A stretch of 64,000 bases of DNA from the NCBI RefSeq assembly GCF_022601895.1, contig NZ_JAKVIO010000002.1, forward strand, positions 62,001 through 126,000. The letters are read 5' to 3'. Numbering within the stretch: the first letter of the stretch is position 1; every line of letters starts with the position of its first letter. Shown here in pieces: positions 35,026 through 43,135 of this stretch. The position numbers and the translations under genes are program-made. The DNA comes from Sphingomonas sp. LaA6.9. Lineage in GTDB: Bacteria > Pseudomonadota > Alphaproteobacteria > Sphingomonadales > Sphingomonadaceae. Under the pieces are notes generated by a model. That model made no database searches, had not been told where the DNA came from, and saw only the letters and a program-made list of their open reading frames with translations.

Positions 35026-35047
35026 ATGTTGAACACATGTTCAGCAT
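35026..35047. promoter_or_regulatory. Operator-like palindrome before the dioxygenase gene
   Basis: Half-sites ATGTTGAACA and TGTTCAGCAT around CA, with 9 of 10 pairs complementary. It overlaps the stop codon of the TetR gene and lies 24 bp upstream of the dioxygenase start. The neighbouring TetR is the likely binder. Confidence 0.55.
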
Positions 35048-35718
35048 GAGTGACATTCCGAGTCAAGATTCCTGGTCGCTTCGGCTTGTGGCGGCAGCAA
35101 ACGGTCGAGCCATTCGTCGACAAAGGCGCGCGCTTCGGCGTGCCCGGCATTCACGCCCAGTCCGCCTTCCATCACCAGCGCGCGGCCGATCCCGGCGAGC
35201 AACAGGCTGAGCCCCGCGGGGCCGCAGCCCTCCGCGCCTGCCAGCCTGTCGCCGAGCAGCCCTTCGAACAGCTCGGCCTGACGGGCGCGCATCGCCTCGC
35301 TGTGCCTGGCGATCTCCGCACGGATCGCCTTGCGGTGATTGGCCAGCGCCATGAATTCGAGCGCGAGCGCGGTGCGGCTCGTATCGGCGAAGAAGCGCCA
35401 CAGCGCCCGCACCGGATCGTCGCTGGCCAGCGCCTGCTCGATCATCGCGTCGCTCTGCTCGGCGCCGCGCCTGAACACCGCCAGCAGCAGGTCGTCGGTG
35501 GTCGGGAAATAATAATGGACGAGCGAGGGCTTCAGACCCGCATGGATGGCGACGCGTCGCGTGCTGGCGGCAGCATAGCCTTCGTCGCGGATCACCTGCT
35601 CTGCGGCTTCCACGATCCGCGCGCGGGTTTCTGAGCTTTCTGCACCAATACGTCGTTTCTGGACCATGGGGCCAGCATAGGTGCGCGACCTGTCGGCGCA
35701 AGCTGGTTGAAGGGACAT
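35041..35718 (-). CDS. TetR-family transcriptional regulator
   Basis: A 225-residue TetR regulator: helix-turn-helix region ARIVEAAEQVIRDEGYAAASTRRVAIHAGLKPSLVHYYFPTTDDLLLAVF at about residues 33-80, followed by a helical ligand-binding domain. I use the ATG at 35718 because GGGAGG is 6 bases upstream. An internal ATG at 35667 (MVQKRRIG) would give a more typical N-terminus but has no ribosome-binding site. It is upstream of the TauD-type gene and probably regulates it through the palindrome at 35026-35047. Confidence 0.88.
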   Translation of the reverse strand: MSLQPACADRSRTYAGPMVQKRRIGAESSETRARIVEAAEQVIRDEGYAAASTRRVAIHAGLKPSLVHYYFPTTDDLLLAVFRRGAEQSDAMIEQALASDDPVRALWRFFADTSRTALALEFMALANHRKAIRAEIARHSEAMRARQAELFEGLLGDRLAGAEGCGPAGLSLLLAGIGRALVMEGGLGVNAGHAEARAFVDEWLDRLLPPQAEATRNLDSECHSC

Positions 35719-35734
35719 GCGCGCCTCCCTTCGC

Positions 35735-36700
35735 TCAACCGTTCTTCACGATCAGCGCCAGGTCACGGCGCCGCGTCCGGTCCTGCGCGGTGCTCTCCGC
35801 ATCGAGGGCGGGTGCGACGAGCAGCCGCTGGAGCATGCTGACAAGCCGCGTCGCGACGGGCGAGAGCAACTGCCCGCGCATCGTCACGATGCCGATTTCG
35901 CGCGATAGCGGGGGATCGACGATGGGCAGCGCGACAAGCCGGGGATCGGCAGTTGCCGGGAGCGCGATACGCGGAACGATCGCCGCGCCAAGGCCTGCGG
36001 CCGCCATCGCGATCTGCGTCTGCACCTGGCGTACTTCATATTTGATGTTCAGCGTCACCCCGGCGATGTTCTGCGCGTCGTCGAGCACCGACTGGATGGC
36101 CGAGGAGTTGGTGACGACGAGCAGCGGCAGCTGCGCCAGCTCGGCAAAGGCGATGCTCCTCGCATCGGCAAAGCCGAAATGCATGGGAATCAGCGCGCAG
36201 ATCTCGTCCACCATGATCGGATGGAAATGAAACTCCGGGGCATTGGGCACGCGGGGACCGATGCCGAAATCCACATCCTGCTCACGGATCGCGTCCAGCA
36301 TCTCGTTGGACGCCAGCTCGCGTATATGTGCGGTCACATTCGGAAAGGATTTCTGGAATGTGTTGAGGATGGCGGGCAGTCGCGTGGCGGCAATGGTCGG
36401 CGCACAGGCAAGCGACAGGTGATCGCGCTGGAGGTCGACCACGTCCTTGATCTTCCTCAGCCCCGTCTCCAGCTCGCCCACCGCCTTGCGCGCGGATTCG
36501 AGCAGGATTTCGCCTTCGCGCGTCAGTTGCACCGTGCGTGTCGTCCGCTGGAACAGCGAAACCCCCAGTTGCAGCTCGAGCTGGCGCACCTGCATGCTCA
36601 CCGCGGACTGCGAGCGGTTGGATTCCTCGGCCGCGCGCCTGAAGCTGCAATGTTCCGCCACCAGAAGGAAGGTGTGGAGCAGCTTCAGGTTGACGTTCAT
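35735..36700 (-). CDS. LysR-family transcriptional regulator
   Basis: A 321-residue LysR regulator. The N-terminal winged helix is LLHTFLLVAEHCSFRRAAEESNRSQSAVSMQVRQLELQLGVSLFQR at about residues 8-53, and the effector-binding domain starts near residue 92 (DHLSLACAPTIAATRLP). Its ATG overlaps the stop of the SDR at 36697-37497 by 4 bp, so it is translated as the last gene of the SDR operon and not divergently as is usual for LysR genes. It may autoregulate that operon. Confidence 0.92.
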   Translation of the reverse strand: MNVNLKLLHTFLLVAEHCSFRRAAEESNRSQSAVSMQVRQLELQLGVSLFQRTTRTVQLTREGEILLESARKAVGELETGLRKIKDVVDLQRDHLSLACAPTIAATRLPAILNTFQKSFPNVTAHIRELASNEMLDAIREQDVDFGIGPRVPNAPEFHFHPIMVDEICALIPMHFGFADARSIAFAELAQLPLLVVTNSSAIQSVLDDAQNIAGVTLNIKYEVRQVQTQIAMAAAGLGAAIVPRIALPATADPRLVALPIVDPPLSREIGIVTMRGQLLSPVATRLVSMLQRLLVAPALDAESTAQDRTRRRDLALIVKNG

Positions 36701-37497
36701 TTGGCGAACGCCTGCACCGAAATGCCGCTCATCGCGGTCCAGCCCGCATCGTTGTTGAACGATGCGCCGGTCGCGAAGCTGGATTCATCGCTGGCGAGGA
36801 AGAGCGCCATCATCGCCATTTCCTCAGGCTGCGCCATGCGGCCGAGCACGCCCATCCGGTTGATGATCTCGTTCGAGGTGGGCAGCCCGCGGCGCTCCAT
36901 CTCCTCGCGCTGGTGGCGCGCCATCGGGGTCTCGGTCGCGCCGGGGCAAAGCGCATTGACGCGGATTTTGTGTTCGCCCAGTTCGACCGCGGCGACCTTG
37001 CTCAGCATGACCACGCCCGCCTTTGACGCGCAATAGCCCGCCGAGCTGCACACCGTGAATGCGCCGATCGATGCGGTGTTGATGATCGATCCGCCGCCCG
37101 CCTCGATCATGCGCGGAGCGATGTGCTTGATCATCAGCCAGACGCCCTTGAGGTTAACCTCGACGCAGCGGTCGAATGCCTCCTCGGAGATCGTCAGGAT
37201 CGACTGTTTGTTCTCGGTGTCGACGCCTGCATTGTTGAACAGCACATTTGGCAGCCCCAGTTCGGCTACCGTGCGCTCTGCGATACGTTCGACATCGGCG
37301 GTGCGGCTGATATCCGCGCCGATCGCGATCGCCGTGCCGCCCGCCGCGCGAATGGCATCCACGACGGGCGCCACGCGCGCCTCGTCAAGATCGACGGCGG
37401 CGACTTTCGCGCCCTCGCGTGCAAAGAGCAGCGCGGACGCTTCGCCCATGCCGCCCGCGGCGCCCGTGATGATGGCGATCTTTCCCGCGAGCCGCAT
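36697..37497 (-). CDS. Short-chain dehydrogenase/reductase
   Basis: A 266-residue SDR: TGAAGGMGEASA near residue 12, AVDLDEAR after strand 2, NNAGVDTENK, and YCASKAG (Y-x3-K) near 157. GAGGAGG precedes the ATG at 37497. It is the second of two adjacent SDRs (24-bp gap) and is coupled by ATGA to the LysR gene. Two SDRs in series suggest sequential alcohol/ketone steps or different stereochemistry. Confidence 0.9.
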   Translation of the reverse strand: MRLAGKIAIITGAAGGMGEASALLFAREGAKVAAVDLDEARVAPVVDAIRAAGGTAIAIGADISRTADVERIAERTVAELGLPNVLFNNAGVDTENKQSILTISEEAFDRCVEVNLKGVWLMIKHIAPRMIEAGGGSIINTASIGAFTVCSSAGYCASKAGVVMLSKVAAVELGEHKIRVNALCPGATETPMARHQREEMERRGLPTSNEIINRMGVLGRMAQPEEMAMMALFLASDESSFATGASFNNDAGWTAMSGISVQAFAK

Positions 37498-37520
37498 CGA
37501 TCCGTTCCTCCTCTGCCGGC

Positions 37521-38273
37521 TCAGTGCGAACCCATATAGCGGCCGCCATTGGTGCTGATCGTCTGGCCCGTGATGTAGCTGGCCTCTTCGGAGGCGAGGT
37601 AGGCGCAGGCGGCGGCGATATCCTCGGGCTTGCCGACGCGCTTCATCGGCAGCGTCTGCGCGAAGGCCTCGACGTCGATCGGCGCCGCACGGAGCATCGG
37701 CGTATCGATGAAGCCCGGGGGAACCATGTTGAACGTGACGCCACTCGGCGCGAATTCCAGCGCGAGCGCCTTGGTCATGCCCATCAGTCCGCCTTTCGAG
37801 GACACATAATGCCCCTGCGCGAAGGAACCGGACTGAACCGAGGATGAGGTGATGTTGATGACCCGTCCCCAGCCGGCGGCCAGCATGTCGGGCAGCACTT
37901 CCTTGACGACCAGATAGGGGCCGCGCAGGTTGATGCGGATGACCTTGTCGAACAGGTCGTCGTCGATGTCCATGAAGGGCGTGAAGGGCGCGATGCCCGC
38001 ATTGTTCACGAGGATTGCGATCGGCCCCAGCTTGACACGGGTTTCCTCGGCCGCCGCATGGATCGCGGCCTTGTCCGAACAGTCTGCATCGATCGCGATG
38101 GCGGTGCCACCGGCATCCTCGATCATCTTCGCGGTTTCGGCGGCGCCGGCGGCGTTGATGTCCCAGATGGCGACCTTGGCGGTATCCTCGGCAAGACGGA
38201 TCGCGATCGCGCGGCCGATGCCGGATCCCGCGCCGGTGACCACGGCTGTCCTGCCATTCAGAGACCTTGTCAT
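37521..38273 (-). CDS. Short-chain dehydrogenase/reductase
   Basis: A 250-residue SDR: TGAGSGIGRAIA near residue 14, DINAAG after strand 2, NNAGIAPF near 90, and YVSSKGG (Y-x3-K) near 155, ending ITGQTISTNGGRYMG. It resembles the SDR at 9373 in its C-terminus. GGAAGGA precedes the ATG. It heads the SDR-SDR-LysR operon, preceded by a 212-bp gap with a candidate promoter. Confidence 0.9.
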   Translation of the reverse strand: MTRSLNGRTAVVTGAGSGIGRAIAIRLAEDTAKVAIWDINAAGAAETAKMIEDAGGTAIAIDADCSDKAAIHAAAEETRVKLGPIAILVNNAGIAPFTPFMDIDDDLFDKVIRINLRGPYLVVKEVLPDMLAAGWGRVINITSSSVQSGSFAQGHYVSSKGGLMGMTKALALEFAPSGVTFNMVPPGFIDTPMLRAAPIDVEAFAQTLPMKRVGKPEDIAAACAYLASEEASYITGQTISTNGGRYMGSH

Positions 38274-38381
38274 CGCAAATCCTTCCCATGCATGTCTGGT
38301 GGCAGGCGCCAGGCGGCATCGGATTCCGACGCAGGCGAAGCCATTATTTTGTCGCTGCAGGCGCAGCCGCTGTTTTGTGGA

Positions 38382-38410
38382 TGAACAGCATTGTTGATTA
38401 GAGTGTCAAG
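38382..38410 (-). promoter_or_regulatory. Candidate promoter for SDR-SDR-LysR operon
   Basis: On the minus strand a consensus -35 (TTGACA, 38410-38405) is followed after 17 bp by TGTTCA at the -10 position, which is weak. The -10 region lies in an imperfect inverted repeat (ATGAACA / TGTTGAT, 38381-38398), a possible regulator site. Confidence 0.35.
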
Positions 38411-38485
38411 CAAGGGCGCTGCTACATCGCCTCAGCGAAGCTTGGGGACAAAACGCTCTCACGCTTTCGCGGGAGGGGTTTACAT

Positions 38486-38998
38486 CTAACCCCGCGCACC
38501 ACGCGCAAAGAGGCGCGAGATGAGCTCGCCATAGCTCGGGTCCTTTTCGGGATCGGGCTTTTCGCCATGATCCGCTGCTGGCTGGACGAGCTTCATGTCA
38601 AAACTCACCACGCGCCTGGCAAAACGCCACTGGCCATTTTCGCGGCGATAGCTGTCGACATAGCGCACGCCCTGAATGTCGTGGAGCAAACCGCCCTTGC
38701 CATCGGGGATCAGGTGCCAGGCAATGGCATAGACCTCGCCTTCGCCGGTATCGCCGTCAACGCTCACCAGATGATTGCATATGAAATGCCCGCCGACATG
38801 CATGTGCGGCAGCGATCGCTCGAGGAAGCCGATATATTCGTCAGCCGGTCCGTCGAAATGGTGGCCATGACGATCGACACCGTCCGCAGTGTAGAGCGTC
38901 TTCAGCAGGCCGATATCCTTGCGATCGACCCCGCGTGAATAGAGCTGCGCCAGTTCGCGGATTTCTTCCTTGGCGACCAGCGTTGCGAGCGCGTCCAT
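38486..38998 (-). CDS. SnoaL/NTF2-like protein
   Basis: A 170-residue protein of the SnoaL-like NTF2 superfamily: EEIRELAQLYSRGVDRKDIGLLKTLYTADG at the N-terminus, a central GGHFICNHLVSVDGDTGEGEVYAIAWH, and a C-terminal YRRENGQWRFARRVVSFD. Relatives include small isomerases, hydrolases and dioxygenase beta-like subunits. AGGAGG lies 6 bases before the ATG. It follows the P450 at 39033 by 34 bp on the same strand and is probably under the same TetR-type control. Confidence 0.82.
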   Translation of the reverse strand: MDALATLVAKEEIRELAQLYSRGVDRKDIGLLKTLYTADGVDRHGHHFDGPADEYIGFLERSLPHMHVGGHFICNHLVSVDGDTGEGEVYAIAWHLIPDGKGGLLHDIQGVRYVDSYRRENGQWRFARRVVSFDMKLVQPAADHGEKPDPEKDPSYGELISRLFARGARG

Positions 38999-39032
38999 GA
39001 ATTCCCTCCTTTTATGTGAGGGGTAACTAGCC

Positions 39033-40229
39033 TCAGCCGCGCTCGCAGGTCACCACCGCATTGCGCAGTTCATAGCTCTGGAGCATGTCGGACCAGCCGA
39101 TATCGGGGGCGCGATCAAGACGGATGCCAGGCACGCGGAACAAGGCGTCCAGAAACAGACGCGTCTCATGCAGCGCCACCTGCGAGCCGGGGCAGAAATG
39201 CGCGCCGTCGCCAAAGCTCAGGAACGAGCCATTGGCCTTCACCCTAGCCGCACGGTCGGGATCGAGCGCATGGGGGCAGGCGCCAACCGCGGCTTCGTCC
39301 ATATTGGCGTCGCGCAGGCACAACGCATAGAAGCTTTCGCCTTCGGACTGGTCGGCAACGCCCGGGTCGGCCTCCGCGCGGCGATAGAGAAACGCCGCAA
39401 TCGGCTCCAGCCGCAGGATCTCCTGCAGGATCGCGAACTGATCGTCCTCGCCGCCATTCAGAAAACGCTCGCGTAGCGCATCATTGTCGAACAGGTGCCA
39501 CGCCGCCATGACGATGAACTCGCGCGTCGTCACCATTCCCGCGGCGGCATAGGTCATGCACTCGATCAGGATAGACTTGTCCGAATAGCCCTCCTTTACG
39601 AGGTGCGAGAGCACGTCGTCCTGCGGATTGGCCCTGCGGTCGCGGATGGCGGGCTTCACGTCGTTGTAGAAGAAGTCGATCGAGTTGAAGAACTTTGTGA
39701 TCACCGCATAGAGGCGGCCAAGATAGTTGCGCTGGTGGTAGAAGGCGGCGGACAGCGACACCGCGAGCCTGCGCGCCATCTTCTTCCGGTCGGTGACGGT
39801 CAGCCCGACGATGTCGGCTGCGACCGCCACCGCGAGGTCGAAGCTCATCAGGTCGAGTCGTCCCGTGCCCGTGCGGCGCAGCTCGCCGAGCTGTTCGGCG
39901 GTCACCTGCTCCATGATGATGTGGTAGCGATTGGCGATCGCCTTGGGGGTGAAGTAGCGTGCAATGGTTGCGCGCTTCTTCCTGTGCGCGGCGCCGTCGA
40001 GGAAGAAGACCGGCGCGTGATCGGGATTGCTCGTGTCGAAATGCTCCGCACCGCCGCCGCCCTGCTTCATCGAGGTGCTGCGCAGGATCTGCCGCGCTTC
40101 GGCAAAGCTGGTGACCGGTGTGGAGCCTTTCTCGCGCTTCGCGCGCGCTGCCATGATGCCCGCGGTCTTGCGATCGTCGCGATTTGCGTCAAAGGTCGAG
40201 GAATGCGCTTGCCTGATCGTCGCTGTCAT
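39033..40229 (-). CDS. Cytochrome P450 with unusual I-helix
   Basis: A 398-residue P450. The heme loop is FGDGAHFCPGSQVALHE with Cys near 346, and ExxR is in EILRLEP. The I-helix reads AAAGMVTTREF: the conserved acidic residue before Thr (Asp251 in P450cam) is replaced by Val, which would alter proton delivery for oxygen activation. The N-terminus is basic and poorly conserved. AAGG precedes the ATG. It is divergent from a TetR gene across a perfect palindromic operator, with the NTF2-like gene behind it. Confidence 0.9.
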   Translation of the reverse strand: MTATIRQAHSSTFDANRDDRKTAGIMAARAKREKGSTPVTSFAEARQILRSTSMKQGGGGAEHFDTSNPDHAPVFFLDGAAHRKKRATIARYFTPKAIANRYHIIMEQVTAEQLGELRRTGTGRLDLMSFDLAVAVAADIVGLTVTDRKKMARRLAVSLSAAFYHQRNYLGRLYAVITKFFNSIDFFYNDVKPAIRDRRANPQDDVLSHLVKEGYSDKSILIECMTYAAAGMVTTREFIVMAAWHLFDNDALRERFLNGGEDDQFAILQEILRLEPIAAFLYRRAEADPGVADQSEGESFYALCLRDANMDEAAVGACPHALDPDRAARVKANGSFLSFGDGAHFCPGSQVALHETRLFLDALFRVPGIRLDRAPDIGWSDMLQSYELRNAVVTCERG

Positions 40230-40243
40230 AGACCCTTACCTTC

Positions 40244-40266
40244 TTATGATACACTGTGTATCATAA
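40244..40266. promoter_or_regulatory. Perfect 23-bp palindromic operator, copy 2
   Basis: Half-sites TTATGATACAC and GTGTATCATAA flank a central T. All 11 pairs are complementary. It sits between the divergent P450 and TetR genes. On the minus strand it contains TATGAT, an apparent -10 whose -35 (TTGACG) lies 18 bp upstream inside the TetR gene. A near copy overlaps the P450 promoter at 11432-11454. Confidence 0.8.
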
Positions 40267-40270
40267 AGAA

Positions 40271-40834
40271 ATGAGCATCACCGCGTCAACCCTGACCGAC
40301 GCCCGACAGGTGCGTACGCGCGGCAACCTGTTCGAGGCGCTGCTTCGCCTGATCGAAACGCGTCCGTTCGAGCAGGTGACGATCCGTGAGATCGCGCGCG
40401 AGGCGGGCATCGGCTATGCCACGTTCTTTCGCCATTATGCCTCGAAAGAGGCGCTGCTTCACGATCTTGCCGCCAATCAGATCGCCGAACTGCTCAACCA
40501 GGCGCTCCCGGTGCTATTTTCGGTGGACAGCCGCCAATCCTGTATCGCGCTGTTCGACTATGTCGCCGAACGCCGCGTCCTGTGGTCGGCACTTCTGACG
40601 GGCGGCGCGGCCACGATGCTCAAGCAGGAGTTCACCGCGCAGGCAAAGCGGATTGCGGATGCCCAGGGCCCGGTCGATGGATGGTTGCCCGACGATCTTC
40701 GCGTCACCTTCGCGGTCAGCGCCACGGTAGAGATCATTGCCTGGTGGCTGCAGCAGGAACCCGGCTTTCCCGTCGAGCGCATCGCCGAAATCCTCGACCG
40801 TCTGGTGGTCATGCCCGCGATGACGACTGACTGA
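40271..40834 (+). CDS. TetR-family transcriptional regulator
   Basis: A 187-residue TetR protein: RTRGNLFEALLRLIETRPFEQVTIREIAREAGIGYATFFRHYASKEALLHDL forms the helix-turn-helix at about residues 10-63. The ATG at 40271 is preferred over a GTG at 40256 because the latter lies inside the operator palindrome. Its position, 4 bp behind that palindrome and divergent from the P450, predicts autorepression and repression of the P450-NTF2 operon. The similar operator at 11.4 kb predicts a second target, the P450-SDR unit. Confidence 0.9.
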   Translation: MSITASTLTDARQVRTRGNLFEALLRLIETRPFEQVTIREIAREAGIGYATFFRHYASKEALLHDLAANQIAELLNQALPVLFSVDSRQSCIALFDYVAERRVLWSALLTGGAATMLKQEFTAQAKRIADAQGPVDGWLPDDLRVTFAVSATVEIIAWWLQQEPGFPVERIAEILDRLVVMPAMTTD

Positions 40835-40961
40835 CACAGGCGCAAAACCGCTCCTTGCCATAGGCTTGCATCGCCCTGCCGATGCATCGCGCCAAGGGGC
40901 GGTTGGCGCTGTGTGCCGCACGATCTTTCAAATAGCGTGCGGGCCGAAAGGCAGTGCAGGC

Positions 40962-42104
40962 ATGAAGCGTGTTGCTCAACTCATCGACAAGGCAAAGGCC
41001 GCGACCGGTTTTGACGACTTCGGTGACGAGTCTTTCCGCGAAGGCTTGCAGATATTGACAGAGTCTGCGGATCGCGAAGCGCGCTTCACCGAAATGGGGG
41101 CGGCTGCCTTCGACATGCAGATCGTCGATCTTCTCGCCTGCCGGCTGCAGGTCGAGGACTGGTATCGCCGCCATCCCGAGATCGAGGAAGAGGAGATCAC
41201 CGCACCGCTGGTCGGGCTTGGTCTGCCGCGCACGGGATCGACCGCGCTTTCGCATATGCTCGGCGAGGATCCCGCCGCACGTTCGATCCGCGGCTGGGAG
41301 GCGATGGCGCCTTGCCCGCCGCCCGAACTGACCACGCAGGAGAGCGACCCGCGCATCGCCAGGGCCGAGGCATCGATGGAGCGCCGCAACCGGCTGTTCC
41401 CGCGCATGAAGCAGATGGTGCCCAGCACCGCGACTTCCCCAACCGAGTGTCAGACCTTCATGGGCTATGACTTCAAGTCGCAGCTCTTTCAGGCCTTCGC
41501 GCATGTCCCGAACTATGTCGAATGGCTCAATCACAAGGCCGATCTCGTTCCGACCTATGGCTATGTGAAGCGCGTGCTCAAGCTGCTCCAGTGGCGCTGC
41601 CCGCCGACGCGCTGGCGGCTCAAGAACCCGTCGCATATCCTCTTCATCGACGCGCTGGCGCAAGTCTTTCCCGACGCGCGGTTCTGGATGACGCACCGCG
41701 ATGTCGCGAACGTCATCCCATCGGTTGCCGATCTCTATTGCGAACTCTCCAGCGCCTATTCGGATCGGGTCGACAAGGCGTGGCTTGGTGCCGTGACCAC
41801 CGATTTCTGCGAGCTTGGAATGCGCCGGATGATCGCGTTCCGCGATGCCGGCCATGACGACAGCTTTTTCGACATCCAGTTCGCGCCTTTCATGAAAGAC
41901 CCGATCCCGGTGATCGGGCAGCTTTATGACTGGATGGGCGAGGATTTCACCGAAGAAGCGCGCGCGCGGATGCTCGCCTGGCGCGCGAACACGCCAAAGG
42001 ACAAGCACGGCAGTCACACATATGACCCCGCCGAATTCGGCATCGACATCGCCGCGCTGCGCACGCGTTTCGCATTCTATTCGGGCCGGTACGGCGTCAA
42101 TTAG
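40962..42104 (+). CDS. Sulfotransferase-family protein
   Basis: A 380-residue protein with the PAPS-binding P-loop-like motif GLGLPRTGSTALSHML near residue 85 and a 3'-phosphate-binding block FWMTHRDVANVIPS near 245. This bacterial sulfotransferase-like family is abundant in sphingomonads and mycobacteria; actual sulfate-group transfer is mostly unproven. It begins a plus-strand trio with an unknown protein and a type B carboxylesterase. A related protein is encoded at 61041-62201. Confidence 0.85.
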   Translation: MKRVAQLIDKAKAATGFDDFGDESFREGLQILTESADREARFTEMGAAAFDMQIVDLLACRLQVEDWYRRHPEIEEEEITAPLVGLGLPRTGSTALSHMLGEDPAARSIRGWEAMAPCPPPELTTQESDPRIARAEASMERRNRLFPRMKQMVPSTATSPTECQTFMGYDFKSQLFQAFAHVPNYVEWLNHKADLVPTYGYVKRVLKLLQWRCPPTRWRLKNPSHILFIDALAQVFPDARFWMTHRDVANVIPSVADLYCELSSAYSDRVDKAWLGAVTTDFCELGMRRMIAFRDAGHDDSFFDIQFAPFMKDPIPVIGQLYDWMGEDFTEEARARMLAWRANTPKDKHGSHTYDPAEFGIDIAALRTRFAFYSGRYGVN

Positions 42105-42115
42105 GAGAGGCAGGA

Positions 42116-43126
42116 ATGGAAGCTGGCCTGTGGACCGCGGGGCTGGAGCCCGAAAAGGACCTCGTCTTCCCGGCCTGTCCCGACAATCCGGACATGCGCG
42201 AAAGCGTCTCGCTCTGGTTCTTTGAGGACAATGGCCGCTTCGCCGCCCCGCGCATGGGCATAGAGGCCGAAGCGTCGTGCTGGGACGACCGGCTCTATCA
42301 GGGCAACTTCGCGGCCGAAGGCGGGCGCGTGCTGATCGGTCCGGGCAAGGGGGCGGCACCCTCGGCCATAGATGCCAACGGGCAGCCGACGATCATCGGT
42401 GCGGGGCCCGTGACCTTCCAGTGCATCGAGCCCTTCAGGCGCTGGACCGCGCGTTTCGACGGCACCGCCGCCGACGGCCATGTCTCCGAGCAGATAGCGC
42501 GCACGCTCGACCCGCAGAAGCGCTCGCCGCTGATATTCGAGATCGATATGGAAATGGCGGTGCCGCCCTGGGGCCAGATCGTGTCGGGCGACGATGCCGA
42601 GGCGGGCTTCATGGGCGTGGGCTACCGCTTCGAGCAATTATTCCGCGCGCGCGGCACCGTCGAACTTGACGGAGAGCGCCGCGAGATCAGCGGCACCGGC
42701 CTGCGCATCCACCGCCAGAGCGTCCGCCAGCTCGAAGGCTTTACGGGCCATTGCTGGCAATCCGCGCTTTTTCCCGACGGTCGCGCATTCGGCTATATCG
42801 CCTATCCGCCGCGCGACGACGGCACGCCGAGTTACAATGAGGGCTATATCTGGGATGGTAAGCGGATGGTCGCCGCGCGCGTTGCCGACGCGCCGTGGCT
42901 TCGCCGCATCGCGCCCGAGGGGCTCGACGTGTCGCTCGTCCTCGAATCCGAGCTTGGACTGACGCGCATCAAGGGCACCACCACCTTGTCGACCTTCCGT
43001 GTCGGCAATCCCGACATTGGCGGCCTCAACCTTCAGCAGAGCGGTGTGCTTTACGAGTGGGACGGGCAGCAGGCCTACGGCATGATAGAACGGTCGGCAC
43101 ATGAGAGCCTGACGACCATCGGGTAA
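42116..43126 (+). CDS. Uncharacterised beta-rich protein
   Basis: A 336-residue protein without a signal peptide. Repeated aromatic/beta patterns (ESVSLWFFEDNGRFAAPRMG, VTFQCIEPFRRWTARFDG, SGTGLRIHRQSVRQLEGFTGHCWQ, GYIAYPP) suggest a two-lobed lipocalin/AttH-like fold seen in DUF7064/7065-type proteins that accompany steroid or terpenoid gene sets. That resemblance is by memory and pattern only. GAGAGG precedes the ATG. It lies 11 bp after the sulfotransferase and 9 bp before the esterase, so it is part of the same operon. Confidence 0.7.
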   Translation: MEAGLWTAGLEPEKDLVFPACPDNPDMRESVSLWFFEDNGRFAAPRMGIEAEASCWDDRLYQGNFAAEGGRVLIGPGKGAAPSAIDANGQPTIIGAGPVTFQCIEPFRRWTARFDGTAADGHVSEQIARTLDPQKRSPLIFEIDMEMAVPPWGQIVSGDDAEAGFMGVGYRFEQLFRARGTVELDGERREISGTGLRIHRQSVRQLEGFTGHCWQSALFPDGRAFGYIAYPPRDDGTPSYNEGYIWDGKRMVAARVADAPWLRRIAPEGLDVSLVLESELGLTRIKGTTTLSTFRVGNPDIGGLNLQQSGVLYEWDGQQAYGMIERSAHESLTTIG

Positions 43127-43135
43127 GGGGGACAG

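Noticed and set aside
40256-40270. GTG at 40256 as start of the TetR gene
   Set aside because: It lies inside the 23-bp operator palindrome; the ATG at 40271 gives a normal TetR N-terminus.
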